The translations under genes were made by a program, and so were the position numbers. The notes below the pieces were generated by a model. The model saw nothing but the letters and a program-made list of their open reading frames with translations. It made no database searches and had not been told where the DNA came from. Of a DNA stretch of 57,977 nt, positions 23,019 to 30,415 are shown piece after piece. Within the stretch, counting starts at the first letter, position 1; every line of letters begins with the position of its first letter. Origin of the DNA: an uncultured Prevotella sp. (GTDB lineage Bacteria > Bacteroidota > Bacteroidia > Bacteroidales > Bacteroidaceae); contig URCI01000013.1 in the NCBI GenBank assembly GCA_900546345.1, positions 1-57,977 of the forward strand, read 5' to 3'.

Positions 23019-24032
23019 TTACTTCACGTCTCCCTTTTTGATCAGATACTCGGCAATCTGCACAGCATTGAGGGCTGCGCCCTTGCGGATCTGGTCGCCG
23101 GTGAGCCACAGGGTATTGCTATTATCGTCAGCGAGGTCCTTGCGGATGCGTCCCACGTAGACATCATCCTTCCCTGCGCTTTCCAGCGGCATCGGGTAGA
23201 CATAATTCTGCGGATCGTCGACGACAGTGACGCCGGGTGCTGCCTTCAGCGCTTCGCGGATCTCTTCCACGCTCACGGGGCGCTCTGTCTCGAACCAAAC
23301 ACTCTCAGAGTGGGAGCGCAGGGAGCTCACACGCACACAAGTAGCCGAGGTACGCACGTCAGAGTGCATGATCTTGCGGGTCTCATTATACATCTTCATC
23401 TCCTCCTTGGTGTAGTCATTGGGCATCATCTTATCGATCTGCGGGATGACATTATAAGCCAGCTGATGGGGGAACTTATTGATGGTCTTCACCTTTCCGT
23501 CCTCCACCATCTCCTTGTATTGCTGTTCTAGCTCTTTCATAGCGGCGGCACCGGCACCGGAGGCACTCTGATAGCTGGCGATATGCACCTTCTTGATATG
23601 AGACAGTTTCTCGATGGGCTCCAACACGACAACCATCATGATCGTCGTGCAGTTAGGATTGGCAATGATACCACGTGGGCGGTTCAGCGCATCTTCAGCG
23701 TTGACCTCCGGCACGACCAAAGGCACATCGTCGTCCATGCGGAAGGCGCTGGAGTTGTCGATCATCACAGCCCCATATTTCGTTATCGTGTCTGCAAACT
23801 CTTGACTCGTTCCGGCACCGGCAGAGGTAAAGGCTATATCCACACCTTTAAAATCATCGTTGTGCTGCAGCAGTTTCACCTCATAGTCCTTACCCTTGAA
23901 ATTATAAAGGCGTCCGGCACTACGTGTAGAGCCGAACAGCACAAGGTCATCCACGGGGAAATCACGCTCAGCGAGAATGCGCAGGAGCTCCTGTCCCACA
24001 GCGCCGCTGGCACCAACAATAGCTACTCTCAT
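23019..24032 (-). CDS. asd: Aspartate-semialdehyde dehydrogenase
   Basis: Reduces aspartyl phosphate to aspartate semialdehyde with NADPH, a branch point to lysine/diaminopimelate, threonine and methionine. The 337-residue enzyme opens with the nucleotide-binding VAIVGASGAVGQELLRIL. It has the catalytic cysteine in GIIANPNCTTIMMVVVL near residue 130, a glycine-rich SYQSASGAGAAAMKEL, and the substrate-binding VSSLRSHSESVWFETERP with the catalytic histidine. Length is normal. It is a single gene facing away from the Kef-type antiporter; the promoters of the two genes (24082-24089 and 24152-24159) lie back to back. Confidence 0.97.
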   Translation of the reverse strand: MRVAIVGASGAVGQELLRILAERDFPVDDLVLFGSTRSAGRLYNFKGKDYEVKLLQHNDDFKGVDIAFTSAGAGTSQEFADTITKYGAVMIDNSSAFRMDDDVPLVVPEVNAEDALNRPRGIIANPNCTTIMMVVVLEPIEKLSHIKKVHIASYQSASGAGAAAMKELEQQYKEMVEDGKVKTINKFPHQLAYNVIPQIDKMMPNDYTKEEMKMYNETRKIMHSDVRTSATCVRVSSLRSHSESVWFETERPVSVEEIREALKAAPGVTVVDDPQNYVYPMPLESAGKDDVYVGRIRKDLADDNSNTLWLTGDQIRKGAALNAVQIAEYLIKKGDVK

Positions 24033-24081
24033 AATCTATTCCTTTCTCTTTTTAATAATAAATGGTGATCAAAACGTGTTG

Positions 24082-24089
24082 CAAAAGTA
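24082..24089 (-). promoter_or_regulatory. asd promoter -7 box
   Basis: TACTTTTG on the minus strand, 50 bases upstream of the asd ATG, in the divergent region shared with the antiporter gene. Confidence 0.6.
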
Positions 24090-24151
24090 CAACTTTTCAA
24101 ACAATTAGACGAACAATATGTAATATTTTTCAGTGTTTGAAAATTAATTGC

Positions 24152-24159
24152 TACCTTTG
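24152..24159 (+). promoter_or_regulatory. Promoter -7 box of the Kef-type antiporter gene
   Basis: TACCTTTG on the plus strand, 33 bases before the ATG at 24192. No -33 TTTG is found at the usual 19-21 base spacing. Confidence 0.6.
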
Positions 24160-24191
24160 CGTATAAATTTAGTAGGATTATAGAAGACCTC

Positions 24192-26342
24192 ATGCCAAAC
24201 ATTGCATCATACTTCCCCATCACCAACCCCACGCTGATCTTCTTCGTGGTATTGCTCATCATCCTGTTGGCTCCGATCATCATGGGCAAACTGCGCATTC
24301 CCCACATCATCGGCATGGTGCTGGCGGGTGTGCTCGTGGGGCAGTATGGCTTCGACATCTTGGACCGCGACGCCTCCTTTGAGCTATTCGGGCGGGTAGG
24401 GCTCTACTACATCATGTTTCTGGCCTCATTGGAGATGGATCTCGACGGTCTGCAACGCAACAAATACCGTGCGATCGTCTTCGGACTCCTGACGTTTGCC
24501 ATACCCTTTATCCTGAACTACTTCACAGGCATCAGTCTGCTGGGCTACACCACGGGGGCGGCCTTGCTGCTGGCTTGTATCATGTCATCGCACACGCTCA
24601 TCTCCTACCCTATCGTCAGCCGTTATGGACTGCAACGCAAGCCCAGCGTAGTCATCAGTGTAGGTGCCACGATGATCAGTCTACTCCTGGCCCTCATCGT
24701 GCTGGCCGTCATCGTCGCCTCGCACAAAGGAGGCGGAGGCATTGCCTTCTGGACCTTCTTCATCTTGAAGATGGCCCTATACTGCGCCGGGCTGCTCTAT
24801 GTGGTGCCCCGTCTGACACGTTGCTTTCTGCGTCGATACAGCGATGCCGTCATGCAGTTCACCTTTGTCATGGCCCAACTCTTCCTCATGGCCGCCTTAG
24901 CCGAGTTGATCGGACTGGAGGGCATCTTCGGTGCTTTCTTTGCCGGTCTGATCCTCAACCGCTTCATCCCCCAGCTTTCACCATTGATGAACCGCATCGA
25001 GTTCATCGGCAACGCCCTGTTCATCCCTTATTTCCTGATCGGCGTGGGCATGCTCATCAACGTACGGCTGCTCTTTGCCGGCGGTAGCATCCTTTGGGTG
25101 GTGACCTGCTTTGTCGTTGTCGGCACACTGAGCAAGGCCCTCGCCGCCTATATCTCCAGCTATCTCTTCCGGTTGCCGTTGTCGTCAGGGCACATGATGT
25201 TCGGTCTGTCCTCAGCCCACGCTGCCGGTGCCATCGCCATCGTGATGGTAGGCATGGGATTGAAGACCGCAGATGGGCATCCCCTCGTCGACGAACAAAT
25301 GCTCAACGGCGTGGTCATCATGATCCTCTTCACCTGCATCATCTCTTCCCTCATCACCGACCGTGCCTCGCAGAAGATCATCTTCCGCGACAAGGAGGTG
25401 GCCCACGACGATGAGACGCCCAGCACCGTGGAGAACATCCTGATACCCGTAAAATATCCCGAATATGCCAACCGCCTCATCGACTTGGCGCTGATGATGC
25501 GGTCGGGCAAGCATCCTCAGGGGCTCGTCGCCCTCAATGTCGTGTATGACGACGTCAACCTCCGCAAGAATCAGGAGGCCGGACAACGGCTGTTGGAGCA
25601 AGTCAGCCACTATGCCGCCGGTTCCGACGTCCATCTGCAGACCCAGGTGCGCATTGCCGCCAACATTGCCAACGGCATCAAGCACGCCTTCAAGGAGTTC
25701 CAGGCCACGGAAGTGTTGTTGGGCATGCACACCCATGCCGACGTCAGTGCGAAGTTCTGGGGAGAGTTTCAGCAAAGCCTGTTCAACGGCTTGAGCCGTC
25801 AGATCATCATGGCGCGTCTCAATCACCCCATTGCCACACTGCGTCGCATACAAGTGGCCATTCCCTCTCGTGCCCAGTACGAACCGGGCTTCTACCGCTG
25901 GGTGGAGCGTCTCTCGCGGTTGTCCGAGAACCTCGAATGCCGCATCGTGTTCTATGGCCGTAAGGACACCCTGCAGATGATCAATGAATATATCAAAAAC
26001 CACCATACCTCGGTGCGCGCCACCTATATCGAGATGGAGCATTGGAACGAGATGCCGAAGCTCGCCGCTACCATTGCCGACGATCATCTCTTCGTTGTCG
26101 TCACAGCGCGCAAGGGCACCGTATCGTTCAAGACCGCTCAGGAACGGTTGCCTGAGGAGCTGACCAAATACTTCAAGGGCAAGAACCTCATGATCATCTT
26201 CCCCGACCAGTATGGCGACGACAAGATGCGCATGACCTTCGCCCAGCCACAGCATACCGAGGAGACCTCGGCTTACTCCGCCCTGCGCGCTTGGATGAAA
26301 AACAAAAGTCTGTCGCTCAACCTCCCTAAGAAAGGAAGTTAG
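24192..26342 (+). CDS. CPA2 / Kef-type cation:proton antiporter with a USP-like C-terminal region
   Basis: A 716-residue antiporter. Residues 1-400 form about 12 helices of the Na+/H+ exchanger fold, with LRIPHIIGMVLAGVLVGQYG, ALLLACIMSSHTLISYPIVS and LIGLEGIFGAFFAGLILNRF, and SSAHAAGAIAIVMVGMGLKT in the late helices. After ITDRASQKIIFRDKE the protein becomes soluble for about 290 residues. This part has two alpha/beta stretches (starting ENILIPVKYPEYANRLIDLA and IRRIQVA-like text near residue 550) that resemble tandem universal-stress-protein domains; these may bind nucleotide and gate the channel. It exchanges K+ or Na+ for protons at the inner membrane; the ion is unknown. Confidence 0.9.
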   Translation: MPNIASYFPITNPTLIFFVVLLIILLAPIIMGKLRIPHIIGMVLAGVLVGQYGFDILDRDASFELFGRVGLYYIMFLASLEMDLDGLQRNKYRAIVFGLLTFAIPFILNYFTGISLLGYTTGAALLLACIMSSHTLISYPIVSRYGLQRKPSVVISVGATMISLLLALIVLAVIVASHKGGGGIAFWTFFILKMALYCAGLLYVVPRLTRCFLRRYSDAVMQFTFVMAQLFLMAALAELIGLEGIFGAFFAGLILNRFIPQLSPLMNRIEFIGNALFIPYFLIGVGMLINVRLLFAGGSILWVVTCFVVVGTLSKALAAYISSYLFRLPLSSGHMMFGLSSAHAAGAIAIVMVGMGLKTADGHPLVDEQMLNGVVIMILFTCIISSLITDRASQKIIFRDKEVAHDDETPSTVENILIPVKYPEYANRLIDLALMMRSGKHPQGLVALNVVYDDVNLRKNQEAGQRLLEQVSHYAAGSDVHLQTQVRIAANIANGIKHAFKEFQATEVLLGMHTHADVSAKFWGEFQQSLFNGLSRQIIMARLNHPIATLRRIQVAIPSRAQYEPGFYRWVERLSRLSENLECRIVFYGRKDTLQMINEYIKNHHTSVRATYIEMEHWNEMPKLAATIADDHLFVVVTARKGTVSFKTAQERLPEELTKYFKGKNLMIIFPDQYGDDKMRMTFAQPQHTEETSAYSALRAWMKNKSLSLNLPKKGS

Positions 26343-26370
26343 CAGGAAAGGAAATAATTCTTGCGTATCC

Positions 26371-26401
26371 TTGGGATTTCAAAAGATTCTTAGTATTTTT
26401 G
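26371..26401 (+). promoter_or_regulatory. Promoter of the LolD-like ATPase gene
   Basis: TTGG (26371-26374), 19 bases, then TATTTTTG (26394-26401) on the plus strand, 90 bases before the ATG at 26492. Confidence 0.65.
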
Positions 26402-26491
26402 CAAGAAGAAGGTAGAAGAGAAAGCGTGTCACCAACATAGAGAATTGGAAAACAGACTTTCCTAAATAGTAAAACAAGATTGACTATCCCC

Positions 26492-27157
26492 ATGATAGAC
26501 GTTAAAGGTATCACCAAATCATTTGGTAAGTTGCAGGTGCTCAAAGGTATTGACCTGCACATCAACAAAGGCGAGGTCGTCAGCATCGTCGGACCATCCG
26601 GAGCCGGCAAAACCACCTTGCTGCAAATCATTGGCACACTCGACAAGCCCGACAGCGGCACTGTCATCGTCGATGACATCGATGTCAGCAAGCTGTCCAC
26701 CAACAAACTTGCCGACTTCCGCAACCAGCATATCGGTTTCGTGTTTCAGTTCCATCAGCTGCTGCCGGAGTTCACGGCTCTGGAGAATGTGATGATCCCC
26801 GCCTTCATCGCCGGCAAAGGGCGCAGCGAAGCCAAGCAAAGAGCCATGGAACTGCTCGAGTTCATGGGACTTTCCGACCGTGCAGGGCACAAGCCCAACG
26901 AGCTCTCCGGCGGTGAGAAACAGCGTGTCGCCGTGGCACGTGCCTTGGTCAATAACCCTGCCGTCATCCTCGCCGACGAACCTTCAGGCAGCCTCGACTC
27001 CAAGAACAAAGCCGAGCTCCATCAGCTCTTCTTCGACCTGCGCGACAAGTTCGGCCAGACCTTCGTCATCGTCACCCACGATGAGCATCTCGCCTCCATC
27101 ACCGACCGTACCATCCACATGGTCGACGGCCGACTGACCGACAGCCCCGAGGTGTAA
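26492..27157 (+). CDS. ABC transporter ATP-binding protein, LolD/MacB-like
   Basis: A 221-residue ABC ATPase of the LolD/MacB/FtsE group. Visible motifs are Walker A in IVGPSGAGKTTLLQIIGTLD, the Q-loop VFQFHQLLPEFTALENVM, the signature NELSGGEKQRVAVARALVNN, Walker B VILADEPSGSLDSKN and the switch histidine in VIVTHDEH. The ATG at 26492 (MIDVKGITKSFG) was chosen; a TTG 12 bases earlier is a weaker option. LolD powers release of lipoproteins from the inner membrane with LolC/E permeases, but no permease is next to it here, so the partner is encoded elsewhere. A terminator at 27166-27199 follows directly. Confidence 0.9.
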   Translation: MIDVKGITKSFGKLQVLKGIDLHINKGEVVSIVGPSGAGKTTLLQIIGTLDKPDSGTVIVDDIDVSKLSTNKLADFRNQHIGFVFQFHQLLPEFTALENVMIPAFIAGKGRSEAKQRAMELLEFMGLSDRAGHKPNELSGGEKQRVAVARALVNNPAVILADEPSGSLDSKNKAELHQLFFDLRDKFGQTFVIVTHDEHLASITDRTIHMVDGRLTDSPEV

Positions 27158-27165
27158 AAACCATC

Positions 27166-27199
27166 AGCCCCCACACTCCACTCTGAGAGTGTGGGGGCT
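27166..27199. terminator. Bidirectional terminator between convergent genes
   Basis: GCCCCCACACTC (27167-27178) pairs with GAGTGTGGGGGC (27187-27198). It lies between the LolD-like gene and the convergent CvfB-like gene, with A-rich and T-rich flanks for both directions. Confidence 0.88.
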
Positions 27200-27207
27200 A
27201 TCTCTTA

Positions 27208-28107
27208 TTATCCTTCCTTCACCAAGTCGAGTCCCTCATCGCTAAGCGTGATCAACTTTTTCTTGTACAGATCGCCGGTAGCCTTCTTAAACACCTTCTT
27301 GCTCACCTGGAACAAGCGTTTGATATCGTCGGGATCGCTCTTGTCATTCAGCGGGCAGTGCCCGTCATGCTCCTTGATCCAAGCCAGCAGCGTCTCGGCA
27401 AAGTCCAGCGTCTGCTGACGCCCCATCGGCTGCAGCGAGATGTCGATCTTTCCGTCCTCACGCACATTCTGCACATAGCCCTTCACGCGGTCACCCGTAT
27501 GGATATACTGGAACACCTGGTCCTTATACACCAGTCCCGCATAGCGGTTATTGACAATCACCTTAAAGCCTAATTCTGTCTTCTGCCACACGAGCAGATC
27601 TACTTCTACGCCCCGGTGCAGTCCGCCGCCATTGTCCTCACGCACGTCGTGGAGCCAGCGGTCCACCTTAGCCGTGGCGGCAACGCGATAGCTGTCTTGG
27701 TCGACATAGACGTAGACAATATAGCTCTCGCCGATCTCCATACGCCGTTTCTGTTCACGGAAGGGGCAGAAGAGATCCTTCATCAGTCCCCAGTCGAGAA
27801 AAGCACCATACTCGTTGACCCATGAACATTTCAGATAAGCGAAGTCCCCAACCTTTGCCAACGGCTTCTCCGTGGTAGCGATGAGCCGCTCTTCCTGGTC
27901 GAGATAGACAAAGCAGTGAACGTCACTGCCCACCTTGACGTGCTCCGGCACATATTTCTGCGGCATGAGGATCTCGCCCTCTTTCCCACCATCGAGGAAG
28001 ATGCCAAAAGTCTCCTTACCGCCAAAGGCATGAGGATTAGGCCGCTCAGCCACCCGTGTCATCTTCAGCGTATTATAGTTTCCAATTTTTATGTCTGTTT
28101 CCATCAT
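27208..28107 (-). CDS. S1-domain RNA-binding protein, CvfB/YitL-like
   Basis: A 299-residue cytosolic protein of the CvfB (YitL) type, built of tandem S1-like OB folds and a C-terminal winged helix. The N-terminal fold reads MTRVAERPNPHAFGGKETFG and then IFLDGGKEGEILMPQKYVPE. The S1-like repeats are seen as AYLKCSWVNEYGAFLDWGLM, DLLVWQKTELGFKVIVNNRY and DRVKGYVQNVREDGKIDISL. The last 60 residues (SDPDDIKRLFQVSKKVFKKA) form the winged-helix tail. CvfB affects virulence factors in Staphylococcus; its general role is RNA binding, and nothing here narrows it. It has its own TAACTTTG promoter box at 28138-28145. Confidence 0.9.
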   Translation of the reverse strand: MMETDIKIGNYNTLKMTRVAERPNPHAFGGKETFGIFLDGGKEGEILMPQKYVPEHVKVGSDVHCFVYLDQEERLIATTEKPLAKVGDFAYLKCSWVNEYGAFLDWGLMKDLFCPFREQKRRMEIGESYIVYVYVDQDSYRVAATAKVDRWLHDVREDNGGGLHRGVEVDLLVWQKTELGFKVIVNNRYAGLVYKDQVFQYIHTGDRVKGYVQNVREDGKIDISLQPMGRQQTLDFAETLLAWIKEHDGHCPLNDKSDPDDIKRLFQVSKKVFKKATGDLYKKKLITLSDEGLDLVKEG

Positions 28108-28137
28108 TCATTGTTTTTATACGTTATCGCTTATTTG

Positions 28138-28145
28138 CAAAGTTA
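28138..28145 (-). promoter_or_regulatory. Promoter -7 box of the CvfB-like gene
   Basis: TAACTTTG on the minus strand, with TTGC 19 bases upstream; about 31 bases before the ATG. Confidence 0.65.
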
Positions 28146-28400
28146 ATGCAAAGTTTTGGAAAAAGCAACAACGAGCGCAAGGAATTTCCCATATACTCTT
28201 AAATAAAAACCATCACGATCATGGGGGCGGTCCACGGGCGCGATGTCCTTATCAAAGTGTTCTCAATGTTGGAACCTTGTAAGGAGAAGTCTTTTCCAAG
28301 CTATAATTATCAAAAAAAGGATATCACAGATATTTGCAGAGCGTCCTCCGGCAAGTTTACCAAATCCAGGTTTAAATTAGTTTAAACGGCACAAGGCTCT
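28146..28400. other. Intergenic region without a gene
   Basis: Between the divergent promoters of the CvfB-like gene and the 40-aa protein gene I see no gene-like frame, repeat or clear hairpin. The AT-rich right part leads into the promoter at 28401. Confidence 0.5.
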
Positions 28401-28431
28401 TTTGCGGTAAACGTTTTTTTTTATACTTTTG
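28401..28431 (+). promoter_or_regulatory. Promoter of the 40-aa basic protein gene
   Basis: A textbook Bacteroidetes promoter: TTTG (28401-28404), exactly 19 bases, TACTTTTG (28424-28431). The predicted leader is about 35 nt. Confidence 0.85.
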
Positions 28432-28472
28432 CACCCGAAAATATAATTCACAACATAAAATCGTTTGCAATC

Positions 28473-28595
28473 ATGGGAGCAGCAGGAAACAAAAAGCCTA
28501 AGAAGGCTAAGACAGCCAAGCACGCACCCCGCTACGAGATGGAGGACAGCATGTCCTCAAGCTTGACGAAAGGAAAGAAGAAGTGCCTGCACTAA
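28473..28595 (+). CDS. Small basic conserved-looking protein (40 aa)
   Basis: A 40-codon gene that starts MGAAGNKKPKKAKTAKHAPR, continues YEMEDSMSSSLTKGKKKCLH and stops at 28595. It is lysine-rich at both ends with an acidic centre (YEMEDS), and a single cysteine near the C-terminus. A perfect TTTG-N19-TACTTTTG promoter precedes it and a clean intrinsic terminator follows 25 nt after the stop, so it is a complete single-gene transcription unit. Similar lysine-rich mini-proteins are familiar from Prevotella genomes as hypothetical proteins; function unknown. Its charge suggests nucleic-acid or ribosome association, which is only an inference. Confidence 0.8.
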   Translation: MGAAGNKKPKKAKTAKHAPRYEMEDSMSSSLTKGKKKCLH

Positions 28596-28619
28596 ATCTC
28601 GCACCTCACTTTCAGAAAA

Positions 28620-28653
28620 GATTCGGCATCACACCTTGATGCCGGATCTTTTT
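28620..28653 (+). terminator. Terminator of the 40-aa protein gene
   Basis: GATTCGGCATCA pairs with TGATGCCGGATC around a short loop (28620-28648), followed by TTTTTC. One G-T wobble. Confidence 0.88.
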
Positions 28654-28796
28654 CGTACTGTGAAGAGGCACAGGTATACCTTATTATTATAGAGGGTCAA
28701 TTACAGGAAAGACATTATTACATAGTCATATGCACAGAAAAAGGTATATAAAATAAAAAAAACGAGAAAAAAACACCAATATAAGAAAAAAAGTAT

Positions 28797-28804
28797 TAAC
28801 TTTG
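28797..28804 (+). promoter_or_regulatory. Promoter -7 box of the ompA-like gene
   Basis: TAACTTTG on the plus strand in a very A-rich region, giving a leader of about 80 nt before the ATG at 28889. The -33 position lacks a TTTG. Confidence 0.6.
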
Positions 28805-28888
28805 CAACAAAAGTAAACATCGAAAAGCAACAAGAAAGATCGATATAGCAAAAATACCAAATCAGTTAATTAATAAATAGTTAAGATT

Positions 28889-30046
28889 ATGAGAAAATTA
28901 TTCATCGCATTGGCTTTTGCAGGTTTCGCTATGGGCGTCAATGCTCAGGAAGCTGATCCTGTACAACAGTACAGCGTGGCTACCAACTCTTTTTGGAGCA
29001 ATTGGTTTGTTCAGGCTGGCGCAGACTGGAGCGCATGGTATAGCAACGAAGAACACGGATTGGGGCTCTCTCACAGCCCATTCAAGAAGTTCCGTACCAA
29101 TCCTGGTGCTTCTATCGCTGTAGGTAAGTGGTTCACACCGGGTATCGGACTCCGCACCAAGCTGCAGGGTATCTGGGGCAAGGCCGTCACTGACGACAAC
29201 AACGCTGGCAACGGCATGAAGTACTGGACACTGAACGAGCACGTGATGTTCAACATGAGCAACCTGCTCTTCGGCTACAACCCCAAGCGTGTGTGGAATG
29301 TCATCCCCTTCGCTGGTGCCGGTATGTCACGCAACTGCACCGCTAACAAATATGCAATGCAGCTCAGCCTGGGTCTTCAGTCCTCTTGGCGCGTATGCGA
29401 CAAGATGAACGTATATGTCGAAGGTGGCTGGAACCGTCTTGAGGAAGACTTCGACGGCTATGCTACCAAGATTTCCGCCAAAGGCCAGAATCATCGTGGT
29501 TGGGAAAGCAAGGACAATCACCTCTACGCAGAAGTGGGTCTGACCTTCAATCTGGGCAAGGGTACATGGAGCAAGGTTCCAGACGTAGACGCAATGAAGA
29601 CTATGTATCAGAGCCAGATCGATGCATTGCAGAGTCAGTTGGACGATGCTAACACAGAGAATGCACGTCTGAAGAAGCTTCTCAGCGAGCAGCCCAAAGA
29701 GGCTTCTAAGGCTGTCAAGGGCTTCGCCAGCGCTCCTGTATCTGTTTTCTTCAACATCAACCGCAGCAACATCGCATCCAAGAAGGATCTTGTTAATGTC
29801 AAGGCTCTCGCACAGTATGCAAAGGACAATGGTTGCAAGCTTAACGTTACTGGTTACGCTGACAGCGCAACTGGATCTGCAGAGCTCAACCAGAAGCTTT
29901 CTGAGAAGCGTGCCGCTACCGTCGCTGACGAACTCGTGAAGATGGGTATCGACCGTGCTAACATCAACACTGTCGGCAAGGGTGGTAACAGCGAGTTGTC
30001 TCCTGTTTCCTTCAACCGTCGCGCTACTGTAGAGGTTGCAGAGTAA
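28889..30046 (+). CDS. OmpA/OprF-family outer membrane protein
   Basis: A 385-residue outer membrane protein. The N-terminus MRKLFIALAFAGFAMGVNAQ is a signal peptide cut before EADPVQ. Residues 25-230 are rich in alternating aromatic and polar residues (WSNWFVQAGADWSAWYSNEE, AVGKWFTPGIGLRTKLQGIW), as in a beta-barrel. A short coiled coil follows (MYQSQIDALQSQLDDANTEN). The C-terminal OmpA domain reads PVSVFFNINRSNIASKKDLV ... LNVTGYADSATGSAELNQKL ... LSEKRAATVADELVKMGIDR, which anchors the barrel to peptidoglycan. The long A-rich leader and regular codon use suggest high expression. A clear terminator follows at 30168-30206. It resembles the major OmpA-like proteins of Prevotella and Porphyromonas. 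Confidence 0.95.
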   Translation: MRKLFIALAFAGFAMGVNAQEADPVQQYSVATNSFWSNWFVQAGADWSAWYSNEEHGLGLSHSPFKKFRTNPGASIAVGKWFTPGIGLRTKLQGIWGKAVTDDNNAGNGMKYWTLNEHVMFNMSNLLFGYNPKRVWNVIPFAGAGMSRNCTANKYAMQLSLGLQSSWRVCDKMNVYVEGGWNRLEEDFDGYATKISAKGQNHRGWESKDNHLYAEVGLTFNLGKGTWSKVPDVDAMKTMYQSQIDALQSQLDDANTENARLKKLLSEQPKEASKAVKGFASAPVSVFFNINRSNIASKKDLVNVKALAQYAKDNGCKLNVTGYADSATGSAELNQKLSEKRAATVADELVKMGIDRANINTVGKGGNSELSPVSFNRRATVEVAE

Positions 30047-30052
30047 GGCACT

Positions 30053-30095
30053 TCCCTAGCCCTCCAGCCCTACCCTAGCCCTCCCCTTGGGGAGG
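30053..30095. repeat. Intergenic palindromic repeat, copy 1
   Basis: The 20 bases gccctaccctagccctcccc (30067-30086) followed by TTGGGGAGG recur exactly at 57715-57734. Each copy ends in a palindrome CCTCCCC-n-GGGGAGG. It is a dispersed repeat family in this genome. Confidence 0.75.
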
Positions 30096-30167
30096 AAATG
30101 GAGAAACCCACAAGGACGGACTGGAATCTTTAGAACAAGACTAAGGCTCTTAGTAAAGACAAAAAAA

Positions 30168-30206
30168 TAACCGAATATCGGGAATGTTCCTGATATTCGG
30201 TTTTTT
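30168..30206 (+). terminator. Terminator of the ompA-like gene
   Basis: ACCGAATATC-G-GGAA pairs with TTCC-T-GATATTCGGT (30170-30201), followed by TTTTTTG. Long, near-perfect stem. Confidence 0.9.
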
Positions 30207-30415
30207 GTATATAGACTTCGTATATATTCTTTATATTCGGTTATCTTCTTAATTCCATCGAAGATGGAGCGTTAAATGCAAAAAGATATTCTGTGGACTC
30301 GGTATGGCAAAGCCATCTCTGTGAGAGCTATATATATAATAAGGAGTCAATCTCCGTGGCTTTGCATGTGAGAAATTACTTTCAAGGGGAATAGGGAAGG
30401 GCTTGGCTACTTCCC

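Larger units (their letters stand above)
30047..30415. other. Intergenic region with a repeat and hairpins between convergent genes
   Basis: This region holds the CCCTACCCTAGCCCTCCCC repeat (30053-30095), the ompA terminator (30168-30206), and a hairpin GCAAAGCCA/TGGCTTTGC (about 30307-30365) near the mutL end. No gene is seen. Confidence 0.6.
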
